Source: Nitrospira sp.
GTDB taxonomy: Bacteria > Nitrospirota > Nitrospiria > Nitrospirales > Nitrospiraceae
Assembly (NCBI GenBank): GCA_018242765.1
Contig: JAFEBH010000009.1
Location: 186,001-250,000, forward strand
DNA length: 64,000 nucleotides
Direction of reading: 5' to 3'
Shown: piece by piece, positions 8,656-16,556 of the stretch
Numbering within the stretch: position 1 is the stretch's first letter
Layout: every line of letters begins with the position of its first letter
Position numbers and translations under genes: made by a program
The notes under the pieces: generated by a model
Database searches by the model: none
Seen by the model: only the letters and a program-made list of their open reading frames with translations
Told to the model about the DNA's origin: nothing

Positions 8656-8970
8656 TCAGGGAAGGCAATTCTTCAACATCTCCAGATTTTTCGTCACCAT
8701 GGCATCACCGTTCTTGGTTGAGACATCGATGCCGGTGGCGCAGACGGCTCGGCATTCGTCCAGACGGCCGAGTCGCTGGAGAGATTGAGCCAGTCCATAA
8801 TAGGCGGCGGAATAGGTGGGTTTGACGGTGACACATTGCCGCAAGGCTTTGGCTGCTTCTTCAAAATTCCCATCGTCCATATAGGCTTTCCCCAATCCAA
8901 ACCAGGCCACATCGTCGTTCGGATCGATGGCAAGCACTTTCTTGAGCGGTTCAATTCTGGGATTCGGCAT
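8656..8970 (-). CDS. Small TPR protein
   Basis: 104 residues, no signal peptide, consisting of about two and a half tetratricopeptide repeats: VAWFGLGKAYMDDGNFEEAAKALRQCVTVKP-type units (split here for length) followed by AAYYGLAQSLQRLGRLDEC. A clear GGAGG lies eight bases before the ATG. Stands alone on the minus strand between brnTA and the deacetylase gene. Likely a soluble protein-protein interaction module; partner unknown. Confidence 0.8.
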   Translation of the reverse strand: MPNPRIEPLKKVLAIDPNDDVAWFGLGKAYMDDGNFEEAAKALRQCVTVKPTYSAAYYGLAQSLQRLGRLDECRAVCATGIDVSTKNGDAMVTKNLEMLKNCLP

Positions 8971-9069
8971 GGGTTTCCTCCATGTGAGGACGATAGCAGC
9001 GCCGCTGGTGCATTGTCTATGAACTTTCTTGCATGCTAATCTGACAGGTGATCGAGCTCAGAGTTGAAG

Positions 9070-9108
9070 GTTTCGGGTTATCGATACCAGAAACCCGTAA
9101 CCCGAAAC
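9070..9108. repeat. Inverted repeat with 11-base arms
   Basis: GTTTCGGGTTA and its exact reverse complement are separated by 17 bases. It sits between the divergent TPR and deacetylase genes, so it is not a simple terminator of either; it could be a regulator site or a short mobile repeat. Confidence 0.6.
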
Positions 9109-9139
9109 TCCTCTGCATTTCATGTTTTGCGACGTTGTC

Positions 9140-10084
9140 ATGGGCAAAACTGGCCTCGTCTATCACCCTGCATATCTTGAGCATGACATGGGTCCGGGAC
9201 ATCCGGAATCACCCAACAGGCTTCGTGCCATCATGCAACGGTTAGGGGAGAGTGGCACTGACGCTCACCTGACGCGCATCGAGCCGCGACGAGCCGAAGA
9301 TGAATGGATCACCCAGGTCCATTCGCCGAACTATGTGGCGTCGCTCAATCGGCATGCACCCACGGAGGGCCGTGTTTCGCTCGATCCTGATACCTTGATG
9401 TCACCTGGCTCATTGCAGGCTGCTTACTTAGCGGCAGGCGGCGCATTGGCAGCGGTTGACGCCATCATGGCCCATCAAGTGGATCATGTCTTCTGCGCCG
9501 TCCGACCTCCCGGGCACCATGCCGAAGCCGGGCGTGCAATGGGGTTCTGCCTTTTTAATAATGTGGCGATTGCCGCGCGCTATGTTCAAAAGAAATACGG
9601 GCTTGCCAGGGTGCTGATCGTGGATTGGGATGTGCATCATGGCAACGGGACGCAGCACAGTTTTGAGGAGAATCCTTCTATCCTTTTTTTCAGCACGCAT
9701 CAGTATCCGCACTATCCCGGTACCGGTCGCGGAACCGAGCGAGGCAAGGGAGCCGGGGAAGGATTGACCATCAATGCCCCGATGGAGGCCGGGGAGGGGG
9801 ATGAGGAGTACCACGCAATCTTCCTCCAATCGCTTGTACCTGCAGCCGATCAGTTCAAGCCGGAGTTTGTGATCATCTCCGCGGGATTTGATGCTCATAA
9901 AGACGATCCGTTGGCCGGTATGGGGCTAACGGAGGCCGGATACAGGGATCTGACAAACATTGTCGCTGGGATCGCTCAGCGCCACGCCAAGGGCCGCATT
10001 CTGTCTTCGCTCGAAGGCGGCTACAACCTTACTGCATTAGCCCACTCCGTGGATGCCCATATCCAGGCACTATTGAGTGCGTGA
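9140..10084 (+). CDS. Histone deacetylase-like amidohydrolase
   Basis: 314 residues from the ATG at 9140, which gives MGKTGLVYHPAYLEHDMGPGHPE, a typical opening. The zinc-dependent deacetylase signature is complete: PPGHHAEAGRAMGFCLFNN (catalytic His pair), DWDVHHGNGTQ (zinc-binding Asp and His) and SAGFDAHKDDPL (second metal Asp), followed by EGGYNL. Bacterial members hydrolyse N-acetyl groups from small molecules or proteins (acetylpolyamine or acetoin-utilisation type); the substrate cannot be told from sequence. No strong ribosome binding site precedes this start. The sulfurtransferase gene follows after 34 bases. Confidence 0.92.
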   Translation: MGKTGLVYHPAYLEHDMGPGHPESPNRLRAIMQRLGESGTDAHLTRIEPRRAEDEWITQVHSPNYVASLNRHAPTEGRVSLDPDTLMSPGSLQAAYLAAGGALAAVDAIMAHQVDHVFCAVRPPGHHAEAGRAMGFCLFNNVAIAARYVQKKYGLARVLIVDWDVHHGNGTQHSFEENPSILFFSTHQYPHYPGTGRGTERGKGAGEGLTINAPMEAGEGDEEYHAIFLQSLVPAADQFKPEFVIISAGFDAHKDDPLAGMGLTEAGYRDLTNIVAGIAQRHAKGRILSSLEGGYNLTALAHSVDAHIQALLSA

Positions 10085-10118
10085 ATTAGGCGCGATTGGA
10101 TCGTAAAGGAAAGACATC

Positions 10119-10997
10119 GTGAACCATCCATTCTTGATCGATACTGAGACACTCCAAGCACAGTCGGGGAAGCCTGGGCTGGTCGTGATCGACGTGCGCG
10201 GTAGAGCGGCCTATGAATTCGGCGGCCATATTCCGGGAGCCGTTCACTCAACGTGGCATGAGTACAGTGACCCCAAGGCCGTCGTGAAGGGGTTGCTGAA
10301 TCCAGATCTCGGCCGGATTGAGCAGATCCTTCGTCGTCTCGGGATCAATCACGACAGTGACGTCGTGATCTATTCGAACCCGTTCGACAATTGGGGCGAT
10401 GAAGGGCGGATGTTTTGGATGTTGGAATATCTGGGGCACCCACGCTTGCGTATCCTGGATGGGGGGTGGGTGAAGTGGACGGCAGAGAAGCGGCCCTTCG
10501 AACATGGGCCGGTGTCCTCAACGATGGGGAACTTTACTGCTCGACCAGTGCAAGCCTTGATGATGGTGAAAGACGATCTGAAAACGATCGTGAAGATGCC
10601 GCATCCTCAGACGGCGGTGTTGGATGCGAGGAGTGTTGAAGAATACCTCGGAAAAGAAGTGTCGGGGATCCCACGGCCCGGGCATATTCCATCAGCCATT
10701 CATTTGGCATGGAACGGCTTCTTGAATAAGGATGCCACGATCAAAGATGTCACCATCATCAAGGAAATGCTGGAGGCGAAGGGCGTTCGACCTGACCAGG
10801 AGGTGATTTGCTACTGCACCGGAGGAGTACGGTCGGCCTGGCTCTACTTTATTCTCAAGCTGGTAGGGTATCCGAAGGTCAGCAATTACCCGGGGTCGTG
10901 GTGGGAATGGAGCCGGGACTTCGCCGCTCCAGTCGAAAAGGACTTGCAGGCGCTGCAGAAAATTCTTGGATTTTCCTCAGCCCCCCAACATTCTTGA
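10119..10997 (+). CDS. Thiosulfate/3-mercaptopyruvate sulfurtransferase (two rhodanese domains)
   Basis: 292 residues from a GTG start. Two rhodanese domains: residues about 5-130 (VVIDVRGRAAYEFGGHIPGAVH, inactive, as usual for the first) and 160-280 (VLDARSVEEYLG, GHIPSAIHLAW) ending in the active-site loop CYCTGGVRSAW, with the persulfide-forming cysteine. The enzyme moves a sulfane sulfur from thiosulfate or mercaptopyruvate to an acceptor. No signal peptide, so cytoplasmic. It follows the deacetylase gene closely on the same strand and may share its transcript. Confidence 0.9.
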   Translation: MNHPFLIDTETLQAQSGKPGLVVIDVRGRAAYEFGGHIPGAVHSTWHEYSDPKAVVKGLLNPDLGRIEQILRRLGINHDSDVVIYSNPFDNWGDEGRMFWMLEYLGHPRLRILDGGWVKWTAEKRPFEHGPVSSTMGNFTARPVQALMMVKDDLKTIVKMPHPQTAVLDARSVEEYLGKEVSGIPRPGHIPSAIHLAWNGFLNKDATIKDVTIIKEMLEAKGVRPDQEVICYCTGGVRSAWLYFILKLVGYPKVSNYPGSWWEWSRDFAAPVEKDLQALQKILGFSSAPQHS

Positions 10998-11022
10998 CAG
11001 TCGTGAGACACGCTGTGTAAGG
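10994..11022 (+). promoter_or_regulatory. Possible sigma-70 promoter of the SmbP-like gene
   Basis: A perfect TTGACA (10994-10999) overlaps the stop of the sulfurtransferase gene; TGTAAG begins 16 bases after it as a weak -10. It lies about 60 bases before the SmbP-like start. The -35 is good, the -10 poor. Confidence 0.35.
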
Positions 11023-11083
11023 TGAATTCATGGGACGTAGCAGTATTTTGAACTGTGAATCTTCACCCATCAAGGAGGCAGCC

Positions 11084-11431
11084 ATGATGAGAAGAGTTCT
11101 TGGGAGTGCGTTGATGGTGTTTGGGTGCGGTCTGTTGCTGGGGGCGCCGTTGGTGAACGGTGTGGCACTGGCTGGCGACAAGCATGTGGCGGAAGCGGTT
11201 GAACATGCAAGGGGCGCTGCATCGCATGGGAAAGAAGGGCATGCCGATGCTTGTGTGCAGCATGCAGAAGAAGCGCTGAAGCATGCGACGGCTGCGGGTG
11301 GGAAAAACCCTCATTTACTCGAAGGGGTCAAACACCTTACGGAAGCTGTGAAGCATGGCAAAGCCGGTCATGCGGAGGCATGCACGGAGCACGCTGAGGG
11401 CGGTGCCACGCATCTGGCTGAAGTGAAGTAA
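11084..11431 (+). CDS. SmbP-like small metal-binding protein precursor
   Basis: 115 residues from the ATG at 11084, which follows AAGGAGG. A signal peptide (MMRRVLGSALMVFGC, cleavage near ALAGD) precedes a helical domain made of repeated His-containing heptads: HVAEAVEHARGAASHGKEGH, HAEEALKHA, HLTEAVKHGKAGH, with histidines spaced to bind metal along helices. This is the pattern of SmbP, the periplasmic copper/nickel-binding four-helix protein first described in Nitrosomonas. Likely a periplasmic metal buffer. Flanked by a possible promoter and a strong terminator, so transcribed alone. Metal specificity is not visible. Confidence 0.8.
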   Translation: MMRRVLGSALMVFGCGLLLGAPLVNGVALAGDKHVAEAVEHARGAASHGKEGHADACVQHAEEALKHATAAGGKNPHLLEGVKHLTEAVKHGKAGHAEACTEHAEGGATHLAEVK

Positions 11432-11474
11432 CGACGAGGAATGCGCGCTGTCTTCCGACAGCGGGAAGTTGAGG

Positions 11475-11508
11475 CGGGTAGGGAGAGAATCCCTACCCGT
11501 TCTTATCT
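11475..11508 (+). terminator. Rho-independent terminator after the SmbP-like gene
   Basis: Perfect 10-bp stem CGGGTAGGGA / TCCCTACCCG with a five-base loop, followed by the T-rich TTCTTATCT. Confidence 0.7.
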
Positions 11509-11522
11509 GGAGGGATAGTCTG

Positions 11523-12314
11523 GTGCGAGTCGGCTTTTACCAGTTTGATCCACAGTTCGGTGAAGTCGCTGCGAATCTTGATGTGGTGGCGGCAAAACTG
11601 GAACAGGCGGATGCCGATCTCCTCGTGCTTCCGGAATTGTTCGCGTCCGGCTATCAATTCGTGTCTCGTGAGGAGGCCCAGCGTCTCGCCGAGCCGGTTC
11701 CGGATGGCCCGACGGTTCGTCGGCTGGTCGATATCGCAAAACGCCGTAAGATGCATCTTGTGGCAGGACTGCCTGAGCGATCCGGATCAGCGTGTTATAA
11801 CTCCGCTGTGGTCGTTGGGCCTTCGGGGTTTCTGGGGTGTTATCGAAAAACCCATCTGTTTTACGAGGAAACCCAGTTCTTCGCGCCTGGTGATTCTGGA
11901 TTTCTGGTGTGGGATATCGGGCCAGCGAAGATCGGTGTCATGATCTGTTTCGATTGGTACTACCCGGAGGCTGCCCGCACATTGGCGATTCAGGGTGCTG
12001 ACATTATTTGTCATCCTTCCAACCTCGTGTTGCCGAACTGTCCGGATTCGATGCCCGTTCGGTGCCTTGAAAACCGAGTGTTTGCCGTGACGTGCAATCG
12101 CATCGGTCGAGAAGCCCGTGGTGGGAAGGATCCCTTGACCTATATCGGCCAGAGTGAAATCGTCACACCGAAAGGCGTGATCACGCAGCGAGCGGCTCGC
12201 GACAAAGAAGAACTGACCATCATTGAGATCGACCCGACTGAAGCCCGCAATAAGAGTCTCAATCGCTACAACGATCTGCTTCGTGACCGGCGTGCATCCC
12301 TGTACAAGTTGTAA
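11523..12314 (+). CDS. Carbon-nitrogen hydrolase (nitrilase superfamily)
   Basis: 263 residues from a GTG at 11523, chosen because it begins directly at the first beta strand (VRVGFYQFDPQFG) and follows GGAGGG. The nitrilase-fold triad is present: Glu in LPELFASGYQF, Lys in CYRKTHLF, Cys in GVMICFDWYYPEAAR. Members hydrolyse amides or nitriles of small metabolites; this one belongs to the aliphatic amidase / omega-amidase-like group, but the substrate cannot be read. Cytoplasmic, single gene; an antisense frame over its length is a shadow. Confidence 0.9.
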   Translation: MRVGFYQFDPQFGEVAANLDVVAAKLEQADADLLVLPELFASGYQFVSREEAQRLAEPVPDGPTVRRLVDIAKRRKMHLVAGLPERSGSACYNSAVVVGPSGFLGCYRKTHLFYEETQFFAPGDSGFLVWDIGPAKIGVMICFDWYYPEAARTLAIQGADIICHPSNLVLPNCPDSMPVRCLENRVFAVTCNRIGREARGGKDPLTYIGQSEIVTPKGVITQRAARDKEELTIIEIDPTEARNKSLNRYNDLLRDRRASLYKL

Positions 12315-12386
12315 CCCCTCGCGCGTATTCTGCTGAGAGAAGCCCGGAGCTTGCGCAAGTCGCATGGGCAGGGTAGGATTTCGATC

Positions 12387-12947
12387 ATGAGTACGGAACT
12401 TAGGAAAGGGATGTTTTTGATCGCCGCGCCAGGCCTGCGAGACCCAAATTTCCGCCAGACCGTGGTGTTGTTGTGCGAACATGGACCGGAGGGTGCACTG
12501 GGTGTCATTGTGAATCGGCCGACCGCCATGTCGATTTCCGAGGCGTTGCCACAGATTCCAGTCATCGAAGGCGCAGGGCATGTCCTGTATGCCGGTGGTC
12601 CGGTACAAACCAATCAAGTCATGCTGCTCTATCGGGGGGACCAGTTCCCGGACAATGCTCATCCTGTCTTTGACGGCGTCTGTCTTGGTGGGGATGTCGG
12701 GATGGTTGAACGTATTCTCACCGCTGCCGAGACCAAAGAATTCTTCAGAGCCTATCTCGGCTATTCGGGATGGGGACCTGGTCAATTGGAAGGCGAGATG
12801 AAAACCGGCTCATGGATTATTCTTCCTGCCGATCCTCAGGCAGTGTTCGAAAAGGATCCGACGCGTGTCTGGGGAGACATCTTGTGCACGTTGGGCGAAG
12901 CCTATCGGCCGTACGCAGAGATGCCGGTCGACCCATCCTGCAACTGA
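12387..12947 (+). CDS. yqgE: YqgE/AlgH family protein
   Basis: 186 residues from the ATG at 12387. The family pattern is clear: LRKGMFLIAAPGLRDPNFRQ, VVLLCEHGPEGALGVIVNRP, YAGGPVQTNQVMLL and YLGYSGWGPGQLEGEM. The fold is known but the biochemical role is not; AlgH in Pseudomonas was proposed to affect alginate and exotoxin gene expression. Soluble, no signal peptide. It follows the C-N hydrolase gene by about 70 bases and could share its transcript. Confidence 0.93.
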   Translation: MSTELRKGMFLIAAPGLRDPNFRQTVVLLCEHGPEGALGVIVNRPTAMSISEALPQIPVIEGAGHVLYAGGPVQTNQVMLLYRGDQFPDNAHPVFDGVCLGGDVGMVERILTAAETKEFFRAYLGYSGWGPGQLEGEMKTGSWIILPADPQAVFEKDPTRVWGDILCTLGEAYRPYAEMPVDPSCN

Positions 12948-13020
12948 CCCCTCTCGTGCGGTGCACATATTTGAGCCAACCACCGAATCATTGAACATGG
13001 TCGTGCCGGATGGTAGGGTC

Positions 13021-13158
13021 ATGCGGATCCTGATCGTTTGTGGCTTGTTGTTTGTCCGGGGCTGCACCGCGTGGCGGAAGGGTTGTTTCGACGCGGGAGC
13101 GATTCAGGGACAACACGAGACAGACGGCACGGGGCGAGCAGGGGTGAGTTTGTCGTGA
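13021..13158 (+). CDS. Possible very small lipoprotein, 45 aa
   Basis: An ATG at 13021 opens MRILIVCGLLFVRGC, a short signal sequence with a lipobox-like end, followed by about 30 polar residues. No good ribosome binding site and no recognised family; it may be a chance frame in the spacer before the DUF3422 gene. Confidence 0.25.
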   Translation: MRILIVCGLLFVRGCTAWRKGCFDAGAIQGQHETDGTGRAGVSLS

Positions 13159-13176
13159 GTCAGGGAGGAACACAAC

Positions 13177-14556
13177 GTGAGTCAGTCGGATATCGCGCAA
13201 TCGGGTTCTGACGCATTCTTGCGGAAGTTGCACGAACGTCCGCATCAGCCGATCAGTGAGTGGCTTCGCGCGCCGGCCCATGTGCAGTACGAAGCCTTTC
13301 GCATGTCTGACCCGCCCACGGAGCGTCCTGCCAGCCGAGCTGAATTTCAATCGCTACTGGAGCGATTCAACATTCCCGAGGAACGGATCGAGCTGCGAGA
13401 CAATTTTGGCTATGGCGTGAAGGAAGCAGAGAATGGGGATCGGCTCATTCTCATCTGGCAAGCGCACACGGAATACTACAACTACCAGTTTTGGCATGTG
13501 CCTTCGTCCACAACGAGCACCGTGACCTTTGGACCGTTGACGTTTCCCGCTGCCCCGGTGTTGTTGGCTCCACTTGGTACTGTCGTCTGTCGGTTGGATA
13601 TCATTCTGAAGGCGGGTGCGCTGCCCTCTCGGGATGAGGTGAGAGGGCAGTTACCGGGGCCTGTGTTGTATGGCAGCCGAATCTTTAATGAGCAGGCAGT
13701 CGTCGTCACCAGTTTTACTCCGGACAATCATGGGCGAGAACGGTACTGGGTGAGCGTCGGCCCGTTGCAGGGCGACCACTCACGGCTAAAAGACATCGTC
13801 GATGCCATCGTACGGATTGAAACCTACTATCATCTCTTGTTGATGCAGAAGCCGCTCTTCTCTGCCGCGATTGATCAAGTCTATAAATTCGAGCAGGTGC
13901 ACCTCAAGCAACGAGAAATCATTACAGGGCATATCGGGCATGCCAATTCGGAGACGTTGCAACGGTGGTTGAACAGTCTCACGCAAGACTTGCTGAAAAC
14001 CAATCGGATGGCCGGCAAGCTGCACTTCGAACTGTCGGCCTCGATTCCGTACGATAAGATCGTGCATGCCACGTTGGCCTCGCTGGCGGAGCAACCCACA
14101 GCCTCCTACCGCCCCATCTCCGACTACGTGTTGGGAGGCATTACCGGGGTGGCGGAAGGGTATCAACAGCTCTTGCGCCGGATCGATACGCTCCGAGGTG
14201 GATTTGAAGGGATCATCGCCATCATTCGAACCCGTATCGACTTGATCGTGGAATCACAAAATCTCACGCTTCTTCAGAGCGTCGATGAGACAACGAAGAG
14301 CCAGGTGATCCTCCAGCATACGGTTGAGGGGTTGTCGGTGATCGTCATCGCCTACTACCTAGCCGGGTTGGCAGGATATGTCTTCAAGGGGCTGTATGAA
14401 CTCGGTTGGCTGAGCAATGCGAATCTGGCCTCGGCGATCTTCGTCCCCATCGCCATCGGCCTGGCTTTTCTCATCACGACGATGAGCAAGAAGTATCTGC
14501 ATAAAAAACTGGCGGAAGAGCAGCCGGCGCCAAACGCTGAGAAGTCGGAGCCGTAA
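13177..14556 (+). CDS. DUF3422 family membrane-anchored protein
   Basis: 459 residues from a GTG start preceded by GGGAGG. The N-terminal part matches DUF3422 as I know it: LHERPHQPISEW near residue 17 and AHTEYYNYQFW near 98. The middle is helical (residues 200-370), and the C-terminus has two hydrophobic segments (VIVIAYYLAGLAGYVFKGLYE near 390 and ASAIFVPIAIGLAFLITT near 425) followed by a basic tail, so it is probably anchored in the inner membrane with a large cytoplasmic domain. Function is unknown. No clear operon partner. Confidence 0.85.
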   Translation: MSQSDIAQSGSDAFLRKLHERPHQPISEWLRAPAHVQYEAFRMSDPPTERPASRAEFQSLLERFNIPEERIELRDNFGYGVKEAENGDRLILIWQAHTEYYNYQFWHVPSSTTSTVTFGPLTFPAAPVLLAPLGTVVCRLDIILKAGALPSRDEVRGQLPGPVLYGSRIFNEQAVVVTSFTPDNHGRERYWVSVGPLQGDHSRLKDIVDAIVRIETYYHLLLMQKPLFSAAIDQVYKFEQVHLKQREIITGHIGHANSETLQRWLNSLTQDLLKTNRMAGKLHFELSASIPYDKIVHATLASLAEQPTASYRPISDYVLGGITGVAEGYQQLLRRIDTLRGGFEGIIAIIRTRIDLIVESQNLTLLQSVDETTKSQVILQHTVEGLSVIVIAYYLAGLAGYVFKGLYELGWLSNANLASAIFVPIAIGLAFLITTMSKKYLHKKLAEEQPAPNAEKSEP

Positions 14557-15475
14557 CGGAACTGTCACTCTTCCGTAGCTGGCGCTCCGACCATTTTGTA
14601 GACTCCCATCAATTTCTTTGTCAGAATTGCCCATGCGCCTACAGGATGATCAGCGAGAAAGAGCGCGGATGTCCGCGAACCTGTGACGAGGAATTGAACT
14701 CGCAAACCTGGCACCCTCCTTACAACTTGCCGCTTTCCGACAGCAGAATCATGCTTGCATCATGGCAGATGTGACGCACAAGATTCGCTTAGCAAAAGAA
14801 TGGGCATGACAGGAGAAGCAGACCTAGTCCGCATTTCGACTGAGCTTCTCGCCGAGTTTGACTGACGATATGTTCAGTATGCATCGGCCGGTGGTTGAGC
14901 CTCGTGCGACCACCGACATTGACATTCTGATCCTGCTTGATCCGCCCTCTCAAGAGACCATTCAGTCCTTTGTCTCCTCGGTCTTTACGTCCGCCATTAT
15001 CCATCCGTCATTTGGTGAACTGGCTGGTCTATCAAACCCATCCCGTTAGCAGTTTCATCGCCCTGCTCAAAGCAGGATGTATGGTTCTCGATCTGAATCA
15101 GATCTGATACGTCGCTGAATCTCATTCGATACAGGTCTGAAGATTTTGTAGAGAGCGTTCTACGATGGGACACGTCTCAAAGTGGACTATGGTGCTGAAA
15201 GCAAAGGGGTATTGCGAATTGCACCAAGTGTGACCCTCTCCCTGACCTCACTGGCATCTCGCTTGCTTTTTAGGAGTGCTATGGCGCTCAAGAGTCGTGC
15301 TGTCAACAACTGCTGTTGACTGAGACACAGCGTCCTGCCGATCGGCTGAGTCAAGGAAAGGAGGTGGAGGTCAGCCTCATGACTGATCAACCGTTCATTC
15401 TTTCTATCGTGCGGGCGCGTGCCTCTGTTGAATGGTGATGTGTCCCTCAACATTATGTAAAAAGGAGATATAGCC
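14557..15475. other. Long gene-poor region with a decayed gene
   Basis: About 920 bases between two plus-strand genes. The only recognisable content is a nucleotidyltransferase remnant (14806-15110). From 15120 to 15460 I see no gene. A good ribosome binding site (AAAAGGAG) for the next gene lies at its right end. Confidence 0.6.
14806..15110 (+). pseudogene. Decayed nucleotidyltransferase-like gene
   Basis: From an ATG at 14806 the frame reads MTGEADLVRISTELLAEFD, a stop, then RYVQYASAGG and another stop; after a frame change it continues EPRATTDIDILILLDPP. Together this looks like the opening of a small nucleotidyltransferase (a helix, a '.YalvGG.a' loop and an 'RaTtDiDilv' strand with the metal-binding Asp pair), as in AbiEii- or DUF6036-type antitoxin-side proteins. 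At least two stops and one frameshift break it. The C-terminal extent is uncertain. Assignment rests on short motifs only. Confidence 0.45.
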
Positions 15476-16495
15476 ATGGCGGTTCCGTCTGAGGATAAAA
15501 AACACTACCCTTGGCGAAAGTATGGCAGGCCTCAAAAGTTCGACAAGAATCTTGGACCATTAAAACTACTTCCTGGCGTGTGGAAAAGCCAAGGGCGTGG
15601 ATGGAATATGATCGCATTGCCGTTTTCAACGGCGCCGAGCCCGCTGGATTATCGGCTGTTGCTCAATCAGTATAACGAAACGCTTCGATTTGACTTTGTT
15701 GATGATAACGTACCGAATCGTGGAGTTGATAAGAACTTTACCCCAACCGTTCAAACTGACCAGTTTATCGTCACGTTGGATTATCAGCAGACCATCGAGC
15801 AAGTTGCGGCCACCGATTCTCCGGACAGCGGCGGGTTGGCTGGCAAGCCAGGTCTGGCCATCCATCATGAACCAGGCTTGTGGTTGCATATGAAAAGTCA
15901 GATCACCGATGGATTTGATATCGCCAGGCTTGCGACGATTCCACATGGGGACGCAGTGCTGGCGCTCGGTCAGAGCAGCGAACATGCTGGGGCATCATGT
16001 ATTCCCCATCTTAATACGTTGCCGGAAGGGGTCACCCAAGATGTAGATGGTAATCCCTATCTTCGCCCCTATAAACAATTCCATGACAGTCCATTTAAGG
16101 GAAATGTCACTGCTCCAGGATTCCCAGGCTTCGACCCAACACGCACCCATGTTTTATTGGAACTTGCCAATCAGGGTGTCAATGTTGTGAAGACCACAAC
16201 ACTCACGGTTGACACAACGAATCCAACGGGTGGCATTTCGAATATTCCTTTTATCGTGAGGAAGGCCAATGCTGCTGCCATGAAGTCTATCTTCTGGATT
16301 CAGGAATTGGCGGAGAAGGATAAGTATGGAGACCCGAAACTCCGCCTGCAGTATTTACAGGTGGTCATACTGGATTTTTTCCCACGTCGGGATGGATTGC
16401 CACCCGGTTGCTGCCCCGGTCTTATCCGATGGCCGCATGTCAGCATCAATACGTTAGAGAAGGATGTTGAAGAGAGTAAGAGCTGCTACGCGTAG
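15476..16495 (+). CDS. Heme-binding-like beta-barrel family protein
   Basis: 339 residues with a strong ribosome binding site (AAAAGGAGATATAGCC before ATG). The pattern LGPLKLLPGVWKSQGRGWNMIALP, LNQYNETLRFDFVDDNVPNRG, YQQTIEQV and IHHEPGLWLHM is that of the family annotated as heme-binding or lipocalin/nitrobindin-like beta-barrel proteins, where a central HxEPG motif is conserved. No signal peptide. Function is not established; ligand binding is inferred from the fold annotation. It is followed by a symmetric hairpin shared with the convergent uvrA gene. Confidence 0.65.
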   Translation: MAVPSEDKKHYPWRKYGRPQKFDKNLGPLKLLPGVWKSQGRGWNMIALPFSTAPSPLDYRLLLNQYNETLRFDFVDDNVPNRGVDKNFTPTVQTDQFIVTLDYQQTIEQVAATDSPDSGGLAGKPGLAIHHEPGLWLHMKSQITDGFDIARLATIPHGDAVLALGQSSEHAGASCIPHLNTLPEGVTQDVDGNPYLRPYKQFHDSPFKGNVTAPGFPGFDPTRTHVLLELANQGVNVVKTTTLTVDTTNPTGGISNIPFIVRKANAAAMKSIFWIQELAEKDKYGDPKLRLQYLQVVILDFFPRRDGLPPGCCPGLIRWPHVSINTLEKDVEESKSCYA

Positions 16496-16527
16496 AGACC
16501 GTAGACAGCGATCTGGCTCGTGCTGGG

Positions 16528-16556
16528 GGCGCGACGAACCTTTGGTTCGTCGCGCC
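16528..16556. terminator. Bidirectional hairpin between convergent genes
   Basis: Perfect 13-bp stem GGCGCGACGAACC / GGTTCGTCGCGCC with a TTT loop, lying between the heme-binding-like gene and the stop of uvrA, which begins at the very next base. No long T-run, so termination strength is uncertain. Confidence 0.65.

Noticed and set aside
11787..12785. Minus-strand frame of 332 codons
   Set aside because: Opposite the C-N hydrolase and YqgE genes, both with clear motifs; no motif in the antisense reading.
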